From: Dehalococcoidia bacterium
GTDB taxonomy: Bacteria; Chloroflexota; Dehalococcoidia; Lucifugimonadales; UBA826
Length of the DNA stretch: 64,000 nt
Direction: 5' to 3'
Assembly: GCA_029936675.1 (NCBI GenBank)
Contig: JAPYSB010000003.1
Location: 217,489-281,488 of the forward strand
Part shown: positions 1 through 8,251 of the stretch, in pieces
Numbering within the stretch: the first letter of the stretch is position 1
How the letters are laid out: every line of letters begins with the position of its first letter
Program-made: the position numbers and the translations under genes
The notes under the pieces: model-generated
Databases searched by the model: none
The model's input: the letters and a program-made list of their open reading frames with translations, nothing else
Told to the model about the DNA's origin: nothing

Positions 1-564
1 TTGGTTGTGGTAGTTGATAGCAGAGGTAGTTCAAGAAGGGGGTTAAAGTTTGAATCTCCAATCAAAAACTTGATGGGAAATGTGGAAGTTGAGGATCAAT
101 CCTTTGCACTTAATTATCTAATAGAGAAAGGAATTGCGGATAAAGAAAGGTTAGGAGTCTACGGGTGGAGTTATGGGGGGTATATGTCTTTAATGTGTTT
201 AGCCAAGCGGCCAGATTTGTTTAAAGCTGCAGTCGCAGGGGCGCCGGTGACTAGTTGGGACGGCTATGATACTCATTACACTGAAAGATATATGGGATTG
301 CCTGAAGAGAACATGGCAGGCTATACCAAAAGTAGTGTTATGTCATATGTCTCTGAAATTGAAGGAAAGCTTTTGCTGGTTCATGGTCTCGTGGATGAGA
401 ATGTTCATTTTAGGCATACCGCTCGCCTAATAAATTCTCTTAATGAGGCCGGTAAAGATTATGATCTGCTGGTTTTTCCAGAGGAAAGACATATGCCGCG
501 TCGTCTTGAAGACAGAGCATACATGGAGAGGCGTATTTTGGAGTTTCTACAGGATAACGTCTAA
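1..564 (+). CDS. Prolyl oligopeptidase family (S9) serine peptidase, C-terminal part
   Basis: This is the end of a gene that begins before the window; the reading frame is open from the first base. The visible 187 residues are the alpha/beta-hydrolase catalytic domain of an S9 (dipeptidyl-peptidase IV or acylaminoacyl-peptidase type) enzyme. The nucleophile elbow reads GWSYGGY (about residues 55-61), the Asp region is HGLVDENV (about 129-136), and the catalytic His lies in EERHMPRR (about 162-169). The preceding beta-propeller is not in the window. Enzymes of this family cleave short peptides after proline or other residues. The gene is convergent with the enoyl-CoA hydratase gene, with about 25 bases between the stop codons. 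Family assignment is secure; substrate is unknown. Confidence 0.88.
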   Translation: MVVVVDSRGSSRRGLKFESPIKNLMGNVEVEDQSFALNYLIEKGIADKERLGVYGWSYGGYMSLMCLAKRPDLFKAAVAGAPVTSWDGYDTHYTERYMGLPEENMAGYTKSSVMSYVSEIEGKLLLVHGLVDENVHFRHTARLINSLNEAGKDYDLLVFPEERHMPRRLEDRAYMERRILEFLQDNV

Positions 565-589
565 AACTTATATCAGCCTATAATCTTGT

Positions 590-1369
590 CTATCTACCCT
601 TGAAATTAGGGGGTCTGCGAGATATGAAAGCCTCTTTGCCCTCTTGAAAATCGGCACTATCAAAATTAGTGAATGGGAGCTCTTGATCTAATCCATCTAA
701 CGATTGGTTACTAATCACATTTTGCAAAATGATTTTGTGCCTCTTTTGAGAAAGAGGAGCAAGCGGTGTAATCTCGCTGGCCAAATTTAAGACAGTTTCC
801 TCAAGTTCAGAATCTTCTACTAGCTGTGTTATCAAGCCCATACGGAATGCTTCCACGCTATCAATTAATCTTCCACTCAGAAGAATATATGAGGCATTAC
901 CAGGTCCAACCAGATTCACAAGTCTTTTCATTTCTTTATAGCCAACCAATATACCCAATTTCGCTACAGGGATACCAAACCTGCTTCTATTAGATGCTAT
1001 GCGGATGTCAGTTGCCATAGATAGCTCACAGCCTCCACCGACACATATACCACGAATCATGGAAATAGTAGGCACGGATAGAGTTTCGATAGCATCGAGA
1101 GCTCCATCAAAAGCTGTTGAATAGGTTTTAGCGGTTTTTGAATCCTTCCGATGTGTTTCAAAATCTTTGATATCAGCTCCGGCTGAAAAGGCCTTTTCTC
1201 CCCCACCGGAGAATACTACTGACCGGATTGATGAATCTTCTTCTATTTTGTTAACAATTTCTATTAATTTCAACCAGCCGTCATAGCTGATAGCGTTATG
1301 TTGTTCGGGTCTGTTAAAAGTCACCCGAGCAATTTGATTTTCGACATTAAATTTAATTGGTTCTGACAT
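590..1369 (-). CDS. Enoyl-CoA hydratase/isomerase family protein
   Basis: The 259-residue protein has the crotonase fold: the oxyanion-hole segments FSAGADIKDF (about residues 61-70) and IRGICVGGGCELSMA (about 104-118) are clear, and length is typical. Family members hydrate or isomerise enoyl-CoA thioesters in fatty-acid or aromatic-acid breakdown. The usual second catalytic Glu around residue 140 is not obvious (the stretch reads KLGILVGYKEM), so the reaction may not be plain hydration. It lies 20 bases downstream of an SDR gene on the same strand, so the two are probably co-transcribed and may act on the same CoA ester. Substrate cannot be read from sequence. Confidence 0.85.
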   Translation of the reverse strand: MSEPIKFNVENQIARVTFNRPEQHNAISYDGWLKLIEIVNKIEEDSSIRSVVFSGGGEKAFSAGADIKDFETHRKDSKTAKTYSTAFDGALDAIETLSVPTISMIRGICVGGGCELSMATDIRIASNRSRFGIPVAKLGILVGYKEMKRLVNLVGPGNASYILLSGRLIDSVEAFRMGLITQLVEDSELEETVLNLASEITPLAPLSQKRHKIILQNVISNQSLDGLDQELPFTNFDSADFQEGKEAFISRRPPNFKGR

Positions 1370-1389
1370 TGGTTACCTTTATAAAGGGG

Positions 1390-2157
1390 TTAGAAAGATG
1401 TATATCCACCATCTACTGGGATAGAGACACCTGTTACATAGTTGGAAGCGTCGCTTGCAAGAAAGACTGCTGTACCTGATAAATCATCTGGTTCTCCCCA
1501 ACGACCTTCAGGAATTCGGGACAGTATGTGGTCATATCTATTTTGGAAATTATCCTTGATGCCTTGTGTAAGATCTGTGTGAATCCATCCAGGTAATATA
1601 GAGTTGGCCTGTATCCCATCCTTTGCCCACGATACAGCCAACGTTTTTGTAAGCTGCACGATACCTCCTTTACTAGAGGCGTATGCGACGGCCCAGTCTA
1701 AGCCAAATATCGAGGTCATTGACCCAATATTTATTATTTTCCCTGAACCTCGCATTTTCATATTTGGATAAACTGCTTTCGAGCATAGGAATGCGCCGGT
1801 CAAATTTATATTAATTACCTTGTTCCAATCTTCCAGATTGTACTCGTGAGGTAAATTTCGGATTCCAATTCCAGCATTGTTGACTAAAATGTCGATTTGC
1901 CCGAAAACCTCTAAGGTATTCGCAACCATGTCTTCTACTGATTTTTGGTCGGCTACATCAACTTCTATGCCAATTGCACAGGTATTTCGCTCAATGAAAT
2001 TCGCAAGCACTTTTTCCGTTTTTGTAGTATTTCTTCCTGCTATGGCTATGTTTGCACCTGATTCAGCAAAACCTTGAGCTATTCCTAATCCAATGCCACC
2101 GTTACCACCTGTAATTAAAGCTGTCTTACCATGTAAGTCAAATAAGTTATTCGACAT
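1390..2157 (-). CDS. SDR family oxidoreductase (FabG-like)
   Basis: A classical short-chain dehydrogenase of 255 residues. It has the N-terminal nucleotide motif TGGNGGIGLG, the NNAG motif (LVNNAGIGIRN), the catalytic Ser in NIGSMTS and YASSK with the active-site Tyr and Lys, and ends in the usual PVDGGYTSF. Such enzymes interconvert alcohols and ketones with NAD(P)H. I place the start at the ATG at 2157 rather than the GTG three bases earlier, because GAGGAG is then about 5 bases upstream. It probably forms an operon with the enoyl-CoA hydratase gene that follows. Similarity to FabG is general, and the substrate is unknown. Confidence 0.87.
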   Translation of the reverse strand: MSNNLFDLHGKTALITGGNGGIGLGIAQGFAESGANIAIAGRNTTKTEKVLANFIERNTCAIGIEVDVADQKSVEDMVANTLEVFGQIDILVNNAGIGIRNLPHEYNLEDWNKVININLTGAFLCSKAVYPNMKMRGSGKIINIGSMTSIFGLDWAVAYASSKGGIVQLTKTLAVSWAKDGIQANSILPGWIHTDLTQGIKDNFQNRYDHILSRIPEGRWGEPDDLSGTAVFLASDASNYVTGVSIPVDGGYTSF

Positions 2158-2189
2158 CACTTCTCCTCGCGTTAATATGTATTTGGCGA

Positions 2190-2552
2190 TTATAACCGTT
2201 GTCTTAATGGTCCGGAGGGTCTGTATTGATCAAGTATTGATTTCGTCCGTTCACTAACTTTTCCTCCACTCTGTTCTGTGGCAGATAATAAGTCGAGGGC
2301 AAGTTCAGATAAGGTGCCGAAAGGTTTGGTTTCTTCAGGGAGAAATCTAAGGCATTTCCTTATAGGAACCTTTGAAGACCTTTGAGTTTTGATGCTACAT
2401 TTTCTTGAAAACGGACAATGGTAAGAATAGCAGGTGATAACAGTTTGATGGCGTTTATTGGTGTCACCCCGTGAGTTTAATAGAGGGTTGGAGAGATATT
2501 GATCAAGTCGCCCTTTTAATTCAGTCTCGCGGGTTTTATTATTCAAATGCAA
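2190..2552 (-). CDS. Hypothetical small protein with clustered cysteines
   Basis: A possible 120-residue protein starting at a TTG codon with only a weak ribosome-binding site. The middle carries CYSYHCPFSRKC and a fourth cysteine in IRKCLRF, a spacing that could bind a metal. The C-terminal half is charged and looks helical (a SELALDLL-type stretch, then SERTKSILDQYR). It fills the gap between the SDR gene and the ABC transporter genes on the same strand. I recognise no family. The start codon and weak translation signal make it uncertain; it could be a non-coding gap that happens to be open. Confidence 0.38.
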   Translation of the reverse strand: MHLNNKTRETELKGRLDQYLSNPLLNSRGDTNKRHQTVITCYSYHCPFSRKCSIKTQRSSKVPIRKCLRFLPEETKPFGTLSELALDLLSATEQSGGKVSERTKSILDQYRPSGPLRQRL

Positions 2553-2683
2553 CTCTTATTGGTAACTAATATGTAGAGCAGCAGTTTCAGAAAATCGATT
2601 TAGCGTTTATACAGAGAGGTATATTGATACTACAATAAACAGGTTGCCAAAGATATATTTTTAGATTCGGTTATAGCTGTTAT

Positions 2684-3394
2684 TTAACGATATCTTTGAT
2701 CTGTAGATTGAACTTCATACAAGGCTCCATCTCTTATTTCTTTTACCTCATCCGCCATGGACAGCAATGAAGAATCATGTGTTGCTGCAATGATAGTCAT
2801 TCCCTGCTCAACCACCATGTCTTTAAATAAACCAAATATGGATTTAGCGTTTATTGAGTCAAGTTCTCCAGTCGGTTCATCGGCTAAAATTATGGCTGGT
2901 TTGGTTACGATAGCCCTCGCAATTGATACTCTTTGCTGTTCACCGCCAGAAAGCTCGTAAGGCCTATGGTTAGATCGGGGATTGAGCCCCACTATGCCGA
3001 GGGCTTCTTTTGTTCTTTTGAATCGTTCATTGTGCTCCACTCCAGATATTCTCAATGGGAGCTCCACGTTTTCAAAGGCAGAAAGTAGGGGAAGTAATCC
3101 AAAGGACTGGAATATGAAGCCAATGGTAGTTCTCCTAATTTCAGTTAAGGAATTTTCATCCATTGTAGTTATATTTGATCCTTGAACCAAAATATCTCCA
3201 CTCGTAGGTTTATCTAATCCTGCCATGACATTCAAAAGGGTTGTTTTTCCTGATCCAGACCTCCCCACAACGGCAATGAATTGGCCCTTATAGATCTTTA
3301 AATTAATGTCTCTTAAAGGGTTTATCTCTTCAGATTCCGAAACGTATGATTTGGATAAATTTACTAATTCTAGGAGTGGTTTTTGATAAGTCAT
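2684..3394 (-). CDS. ABC transporter ATP-binding protein (LolD/MacB type)
   Basis: A 236-residue ATPase subunit. It shows Walker A GRSGSGKTT (about residues 43-51), Q-loop FIFQSFGLL, signature LSGGEQQRVSIARA, Walker B IILADEPTGELDS and the H-loop ATHD. The LSGGEQQRV and DEPTGELD wording is typical of the LolD/MacB/FtsE group, which drives lipoprotein or peptide extrusion or mechanotransmission rather than nutrient uptake. It follows the other ATPase gene by 8 bases, so the two are one operon and may form a heterodimer. No FtsX-type permease lies next to them, so the membrane partner must be elsewhere. Confidence 0.9.
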   Translation of the reverse strand: MTYQKPLLELVNLSKSYVSESEEINPLRDINLKIYKGQFIAVVGRSGSGKTTLLNVMAGLDKPTSGDILVQGSNITTMDENSLTEIRRTTIGFIFQSFGLLPLLSAFENVELPLRISGVEHNERFKRTKEALGIVGLNPRSNHRPYELSGGEQQRVSIARAIVTKPAIILADEPTGELDSINAKSIFGLFKDMVVEQGMTIIAATHDSSLLSMADEVKEIRDGALYEVQSTDQRYR

Positions 3395-3402
3395 TGGATA
3401 TT

Positions 3403-4308
3403 CTATTCAGTAGGTAGTTCTTCAGAAGGCTGTATTTTTATCGAGGCATTTTCAGCAATCGCTTTGACCTTATTGGTGATACCGGTAGTCTGTAACAATT
3501 CTCTGGGTAGCTGAACTCTCCCGTTAGAATCTATCAACAAAGACTCTTCAAGGGGCTTTGTTTTGTCCATTTCGCCACTGATTTGGCTATTTAAATCTCG
3601 GCGGCGGATTTCTGATGAAGTTTTGCCATCCTTGATTACAACGACTCTGCCCACCTTATAGGCTATATCTGGGTCATGAGTAACAATGACAATTGTTGCT
3701 TTGCTGTCTTGGTTTACTTTTCCAAATAAATCCAAAATTTCTGATGCGGTCCTGTCATCTAGCTCCCCAGTTGGTTCATCAGCTAGGATCAGAGACGGGT
3801 CATTTGCCATTCCTACAGCTATTGCTACCCTCTGTTGTTCCCCTCCAGAAAGTTGGTCCGGAATGTGATCTGACCTATGTTCCATGCCGACCATGTTTAA
3901 TAGATGTTCAGATCTGTTTTTACGCTCTGAATCAGAGGTTGTTGAAAGCAACATTGGGAGTGCTACATTTTCTAACGACGTTAAATATGGGAATAGATTT
4001 CTTGATGCTTGCTGCCATACAAACCCGACTTCTTCTCTGTGGTATCTCTCAATTTCACTGGATTTCATATTGATAAGATCTCTACCGGCTATGGTAACTT
4101 GACCGGCAGAAGGGGAGTCGTACCCCGCCAGTATATTGAGCAGTGTACTTTTGCCACTACCACTTGCCCCGACTAGCGCCACTACCTCAGATTCGTACAC
4201 CGTAAGATCTAAGCCGCGTAAAGCTACTACTTCAAGGTCTGCGACTTTGAAAATCTTAAATACATCTGTACAAACGACATGCTCATTTTGAGGCTTCATT
4301 GTGGACAT
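3403..4308 (-). CDS. ABC transporter ATP-binding protein with C-terminal AbrB-like tail
   Basis: Residues 1 to about 230 form a LolD/MacB-type ATPase: Walker A GASGSGKST, Q-loop FVWQQAS, signature LSGGEQQRVAIA, Walker B LILADEPTGELDD, H-loop VTHD. About 70 residues follow, and their end (LLIDSNGRVQLPRELLQ, from about residue 257) resembles a SpoVT/AbrB swapped-hairpin motif. This tail is unusual for the family; it could mediate dimerisation or regulation. The gene starts directly after a terminator with no ribosome-binding site. A TATAAT 7 bases before the second ATG (4299) suggests a leaderless mRNA, so the real start may be 4299. Confidence 0.86.
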   Translation of the reverse strand: MSTMKPQNEHVVCTDVFKIFKVADLEVVALRGLDLTVYESEVVALVGASGSGKSTLLNILAGYDSPSAGQVTIAGRDLINMKSSEIERYHREEVGFVWQQASRNLFPYLTSLENVALPMLLSTTSDSERKNRSEHLLNMVGMEHRSDHIPDQLSGGEQQRVAIAVGMANDPSLILADEPTGELDDRTASEILDLFGKVNQDSKATIVIVTHDPDIAYKVGRVVVIKDGKTSSEIRRRDLNSQISGEMDKTKPLEESLLIDSNGRVQLPRELLQTTGITNKVKAIAENASIKIQPSEELPTE

Positions 4309-4336
4309 TATAAATAAAAAAACCCCTGCCGGTCAG
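4307..4336 (-). promoter_or_regulatory. Candidate promoter of a leaderless ABC ATPase mRNA
   Basis: On the minus strand a perfect TATAAT (4312-4307) is preceded by CTGACC (4336-4331, four of six -35 bases) at 18-base spacing. The TATAAT is followed by 7 bases and then an ATG at 4299, so transcription would begin at or next to that codon. The -35 element lies in the loop region of the terminator of the upstream operon. No ribosome-binding site is visible for either ATG, which fits leaderless translation. Confidence 0.4.
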
Positions 4337-4350
4337 GCAAGGGTTTTTTT
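4316..4350 (-). terminator. Rho-independent terminator after the acyl-CoA dehydrogenase operon
   Basis: An inverted repeat (ACCCCTGCC / GGCAAGGGT with one mismatch, about a 5-base loop) is flanked by A and T runs, so it can act in both directions. It lies 22 bases past the stop codon of the minus-strand acyl-CoA dehydrogenase gene ending at 4372 and ends with a run of seven T on the + strand and seven A/T on the other. It separates that operon from the ABC ATPase genes. Confidence 0.8.
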
Positions 4351-4371
4351 AGGGTACTAACAGTAATGTTT

Positions 4372-5496
4372 TTATAAGCCAATTATGTTTGCAACATTTT
4401 CTAAATGGAAGTCTGTGTCCCCAAACATAATTTCAGATGCTTTAGCCCTTCGGGAGTAAAGCTGCATATTATGCTCTTTGGTGAACCCTATAGCCCCATG
4501 GGATTGGTGGCCAAGTGCGCATACTCTCCTGTAGGCATCGCTCACCCAAGCTTTGGCCATAGCAACTTCCCTATCTGCAGGTAATCCTTCTGATAGACGC
4601 CAGGCCGCTTGGTAAGTGATGAATTTAGAACCTTCAACATCCGTGGCCATATTTGCGCAATGATGTTGTATCGCTTGAAAACTTCCTATAGGCCGTCCGA
4701 ATTGGGTTCTTTGTTTGGCATAGTCCACAGTCATGTCTAGTACCTGTTGGCCTCCGCCAGACATCTCAGCACATTTACCGATAGCTCCCCATTGCATGAC
4801 TTTTTGGATTGTTTCCCATCCTTTGTTTTCTACCCCTAACAAGGCAGATGAAGGGACCTGTACATCGCTAAAGACAACCTCAGATTGTCTGTCTGAAGCA
4901 ATAGTCTTGAGAAGGGTCTGGTTTATTCCGTCGGACTGTGTTGGAACTACAAACAGGCTAATGTCTTTCTCTGAGCTTCCTGTTCTGGCTACCACTACCA
5001 TGTAATCCGATACATGGGCGTTTTGTACAAATAATTTTGTTCCGTTGAGCGTGTAGGAGTCACCGTTGGCCGTTGCAGTAAGCTCTACCCCTGGGGCGTC
5101 CCATCTTGCGCTCGGCTCAGTCAATGCCAGTGTCATGATGATCTGACCTTCAGCAATCCTTGGCAAATATTCCTGCTTCTGTTCTTCGTTGCCTGCATCC
5201 ATGATGGACATTCCACCTAGGACTACCGTTGAAAAAAAAGGTCCAGGGAGCATGTAACGGCCCATTTCTTCTAGGAGGACTACTAAATCCTGAAATTCCA
5301 GTTCCACTCCACCGTATTGTTCCGGAATTATAAGACCCAGCCACCCTTGTTCCGCGATTTTGGTCCATAGCTCAGGAGTATAGCCTCGTTCATCCTCTTC
5401 CATTTCCCTCACATATGTGTCAGGACATTCTGCCGAGAGAAAGTCCTGAGCTGATGTTTTAAGCATCTGTTGCGCTTCATTTAATCCTAAATCCAT
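4372..5496 (-). CDS. Acyl-CoA dehydrogenase (short paralogue)
   Basis: A 374-residue acyl-CoA dehydrogenase: N-terminal helical domain with GLIIPEQYGGVELEFQD, central beta domain with ALTEPSARWDAPGV (FAD/substrate region, about residues 126-140), and C-terminal helical domain with RTQFGRPIGSFQAIQHHCANM (about 262-282). It oxidises an acyl-CoA thioester to the enoyl form, passing electrons to ETF. It is the last of three consecutive dehydrogenase genes on this strand (47-base gaps) and is more distant from the other two. Adjacent unequal pairs of this kind in actinobacteria form heterotetramers acting on bulky side chains, which is possible here. AGGAG precedes the ATG. Substrate is unknown. 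Confidence 0.88.
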   Translation of the reverse strand: MDLGLNEAQQMLKTSAQDFLSAECPDTYVREMEEDERGYTPELWTKIAEQGWLGLIIPEQYGGVELEFQDLVVLLEEMGRYMLPGPFFSTVVLGGMSIMDAGNEEQKQEYLPRIAEGQIIMTLALTEPSARWDAPGVELTATANGDSYTLNGTKLFVQNAHVSDYMVVVARTGSSEKDISLFVVPTQSDGINQTLLKTIASDRQSEVVFSDVQVPSSALLGVENKGWETIQKVMQWGAIGKCAEMSGGGQQVLDMTVDYAKQRTQFGRPIGSFQAIQHHCANMATDVEGSKFITYQAAWRLSEGLPADREVAMAKAWVSDAYRRVCALGHQSHGAIGFTKEHNMQLYSRRAKASEIMFGDTDFHLENVANIIGL

Positions 5497-5543
5497 TCCC
5501 TGTCTCCTGTGATATTTAAAGATTTATCAGAATACAAGAGGGT

Positions 5544-6719
5544 TTAACCTCGAGGTAATTCCAATCCCCTCTGTGCAATAACGTTTCTTTGTATTTCTGA
5601 GGTACCAGCAGCTACCATGCCACCGAATGAACGGAGCCAGGCATTTTCGATCCTGCCTTTCAGAGGTGCCCACTTAGAATCTGGGTCAAGCTGGCCGTAT
5701 AACCCCATAATCTTTACCCCAAGTCCGTACAACCTGTTTACCGTTTCCGTTCCATATACTTTTGTTATGGAAGCTTCCTTGTTAGGTATGAGGTCTTGAC
5801 TTTGCATCCAGGCAACGTTGTAGCACATTAAGCGAGTTGTCTCGACTTGGACAGCTAGCTCTGCAAGTTGGTTTCTTATCACTGGATCATCTGCCAACAA
5901 CCTGCCATTCTTTTTATTCTCTTTACAAAATTCGACGAGATCTTCAAGGACTCTTTTTGCCCTTGCTGGCCTGTCAACACCAGATCTTTCAAAATCTAGT
6001 AAGGCTGCTCCTACGTACCAACCCCTGTTTTGTTCGCCGACGAGGTTTTTCTTAGGTACCCTGACATTATCGAAGGTAACTAGTCCACGATATGCATCCC
6101 ACATCATGGGAATTTTCTCTATGGTTACCCCTTCTTGACCTTCCAATTCTGTAAGTACAAAGCTTATTCCTCTGTGTTTTGGGGCATCCGGTTCAGTCCG
6201 AACCAACATGAACATCCAATCAGAATCTGCATGTGCGGAATTCCATATCTTCGACCCGCTGACAACAAAATCGTCTCCATCCTCAACGGCCCTTGTTTGA
6301 AGTGAGGCGAGGTCTGACCCGGAATCAGGTTCTGAATACCCTTGAGACCAGTTGATCTCAGCACTAGCAATTTTTGGCAAAAATTGCTCTTTCTGTTCAT
6401 CGGTTCCATAAAGCATAAGGATAGGTCCCACCATTCTTATACCGGCATCCCCGGCAGATATACCCCTATATGCCATCTCCTCGTTGAATACAACTTGCCT
6501 CATATGGCTGGCAGCTTGTCCTCCGTATTCCTTTGGCCAAGCCATAGTAAGCCAGCCCTGGTCTCCCAATTTCCTTTTGAAGTTCCTTACTAGTACGGAG
6601 TCCTTCTCGTCTTCTGGGTCTAAGTCCTGCTCTCTCCAGTTCCAAGGGAGTTCTTTTTCAACGAAGTCCTTGATCTCTGAACGAAAATCTTCGTCAATGC
6701 CTTCAAATTTAAAATCCAT
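5544..6719 (-). CDS. Acyl-CoA dehydrogenase
   Basis: A 391-residue acyl-CoA dehydrogenase with the family landmarks WPKEYGGQAASHMRQVVFNEEMA (N-terminal helical domain), GYSEPDSGSDLASLQTRA (about residues 134-151) and a C-terminal GTSEIQRNVIAQRGLELPRG ending. It is closely related to the next gene upstream (6767-7939) throughout, sharing long identical blocks such as VRVPKKNLVGEQNRGWYVGA, so the two arose by tandem duplication. An AAGGAG lies about 11 bases before the ATG. Family members oxidise acyl-CoAs with FAD; the LPRG ending and sequence type resemble enzymes for steroid-like or branched acids, but the substrate is not determined. Confidence 0.9.
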   Translation of the reverse strand: MDFKFEGIDEDFRSEIKDFVEKELPWNWREQDLDPEDEKDSVLVRNFKRKLGDQGWLTMAWPKEYGGQAASHMRQVVFNEEMAYRGISAGDAGIRMVGPILMLYGTDEQKEQFLPKIASAEINWSQGYSEPDSGSDLASLQTRAVEDGDDFVVSGSKIWNSAHADSDWMFMLVRTEPDAPKHRGISFVLTELEGQEGVTIEKIPMMWDAYRGLVTFDNVRVPKKNLVGEQNRGWYVGAALLDFERSGVDRPARAKRVLEDLVEFCKENKKNGRLLADDPVIRNQLAELAVQVETTRLMCYNVAWMQSQDLIPNKEASITKVYGTETVNRLYGLGVKIMGLYGQLDPDSKWAPLKGRIENAWLRSFGGMVAAGTSEIQRNVIAQRGLELPRG

Positions 6720-6766
6720 TTTATAGTTTCTCCTTTGACATAAGGTTCCTGATTCTACTACTTTAG

Positions 6767-7939
6767 TTAGCCTCGGGGTAACCCTAATCCCCGGGTGGCT
6801 ATTATATTTCTCTGAATTTCTGAAGTGCCTGCCTGTATTGTTTCAGAAACATTGGTCAAATGCATATGCTCGATTCTTCCCTGCATAGGAGCGTATTTTG
6901 AACCTGGTTCTAATTGACCATGTAATCCTAGCATTTGCATTCCCGTTTCGCTTAAATGCTGTTGTAGCTCCGTGCCGACCACTTTCCCCATTGATGATTC
7001 TTTGTTTGGGACAAGGCCCTCACCTTGCATCCATGCAATGTTGTATGAAATTAACCGGCTAACATCGACTTCAATAGCAAGATTGGCCAACCGGTTACGC
7101 ATTACGGGATTATCGGCTATCAACGAACCATTTTGGTCATTATCTTTCGCATATGCTATTAACTCTTCAAGAATCCTTCTTCCTCCTGCTGAATAATCGA
7201 CTCCCGATCTTTCAAAATCGAGCAAAGTAGCACCAACGTACCATCCCCTGTTTTGTTCACCTACAAGGTTCTTTTTGGGTACTCTGACGTTGTCGAAGGT
7301 GACCATATTGAAGCCATGGTCACCTGCCATATTGATTATCGGATTAACAGTTAGCCCAGGCGTATTCATATCACATAAAAGGAAGCTAATGCCCCTATGT
7401 TTGGGGGCGTCTGGATCTGTTCGTGTAAGGACCATAATATGATCAGCACGATGAGCACTAGAAGTCCATATCTTAGTACCATTAATGATGAAATCATCTC
7501 CGTCTTCTACAGCCCTTGTCTGAAGAGAGGCTAGGTCAGATCCGGATTCTGGTTCAGAATAGCCTTGGCACCACTGAACTTCCCCTTTTGATACCGGTGG
7601 CAGAAACTCTCTCTTTTGTTCTTCTGTTCCATGGATCATCAAGGTAGGTGCCATCATTCGGGTTCCGAAGACATCCCTTCCAGGCGCTCGGTTGTACGAC
7701 ATCTCTTCAGCGAAAACCACCTGCATCATGTGGGAGACTCCTTTCCCACCATACTCTTCCGGCCACGCCATTGTGAGCCATCCTTTGTCCGCAAGTTTCT
7801 TGCGCATTTCTAGACCGAATGCCCATTCGGCATCTGCGTCATTTCCACCTTCTTGAGGCTTATTTGCTAGCTCCTCTTTTAACCATGCCGATAATTCTTT
7901 TCTGAATGAAAGTTCTTCATTTGAAAACTCAAAGTCCAT
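6767..7939 (-). CDS. Acyl-CoA dehydrogenase (tandem paralogue)
   Basis: A 390-residue acyl-CoA dehydrogenase, first gene of the three-dehydrogenase run. Landmarks are WPEEYGGKGVSHMMQVVFAEEMS, GYSEPESGSDLASLQTRA, TKIWTSSAHRADH and the C-terminal QAGTSEIQRNIIATRGLGLPRG. It duplicates the 5544-6719 gene. Compared with that copy, the segment after KHRGISF and the C-terminal helices differ most, which suggests different acyl chains or different subunit roles. AAGGA precedes the ATG. The gene is preceded by a small RAM-domain gene on the same strand, which could be a regulator or simply a neighbour. Confidence 0.9.
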   Translation of the reverse strand: MDFEFSNEELSFRKELSAWLKEELANKPQEGGNDADAEWAFGLEMRKKLADKGWLTMAWPEEYGGKGVSHMMQVVFAEEMSYNRAPGRDVFGTRMMAPTLMIHGTEEQKREFLPPVSKGEVQWCQGYSEPESGSDLASLQTRAVEDGDDFIINGTKIWTSSAHRADHIMVLTRTDPDAPKHRGISFLLCDMNTPGLTVNPIINMAGDHGFNMVTFDNVRVPKKNLVGEQNRGWYVGATLLDFERSGVDYSAGGRRILEELIAYAKDNDQNGSLIADNPVMRNRLANLAIEVDVSRLISYNIAWMQGEGLVPNKESSMGKVVGTELQQHLSETGMQMLGLHGQLEPGSKYAPMQGRIEHMHLTNVSETIQAGTSEIQRNIIATRGLGLPRG

Positions 7940-8004
7940 CTTTTAAGTCCTTAAATTTATGCTTATGGGTTTATATTCAACATGCATGTGGGGTTTATTC
8001 ACTT

Positions 8005-8244
8005 TTAACTAGAGGTCACAGCGAGGCATGTAACAGTCCTTACTATTCCTGGAATCACATGAACTTTTGATATTACCAAATCCCCTACTGTGTTTTGGCC
8101 TTCCGTGTTTGTGACAGCAATGATGTCATAAGGACCAATCACAGCATCCACGGTTACCACCTCGTCGAGTGCTATTAGGGCATTTGATACATCTCCTGCT
8201 TTTCCTGCAGCAGTCTCTATTAAAATGTAAGCTGTTGTGGACAT
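8005..8244 (-). CDS. Stand-alone Lrp/AsnC-type RAM (ligand-binding) domain protein
   Basis: The 79 residues match the C-terminal effector domain of Lrp/AsnC regulators: a beta strand (AYILIETAAG), helix, VVTVDAVIGPYDIIAV and the closing IPGIVRTVTCLAV. No DNA-binding helix-turn-helix is present, and the gap upstream has no room for a missing N-terminus. Such single-domain proteins usually assemble into ring oligomers that bind amino acids or other small molecules. The ATG has no ribosome-binding site but sits 7 bases after a promoter-like TTAAAT, so the mRNA may be leaderless. It lies 65 bases upstream of the acyl-CoA dehydrogenase genes and may be co-transcribed with them. Confidence 0.78.
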   Translation of the reverse strand: MSTTAYILIETAAGKAGDVSNALIALDEVVTVDAVIGPYDIIAVTNTEGQNTVGDLVISKVHVIPGIVRTVTCLAVTSS

Positions 8245-8251
8245 GCCGAGA

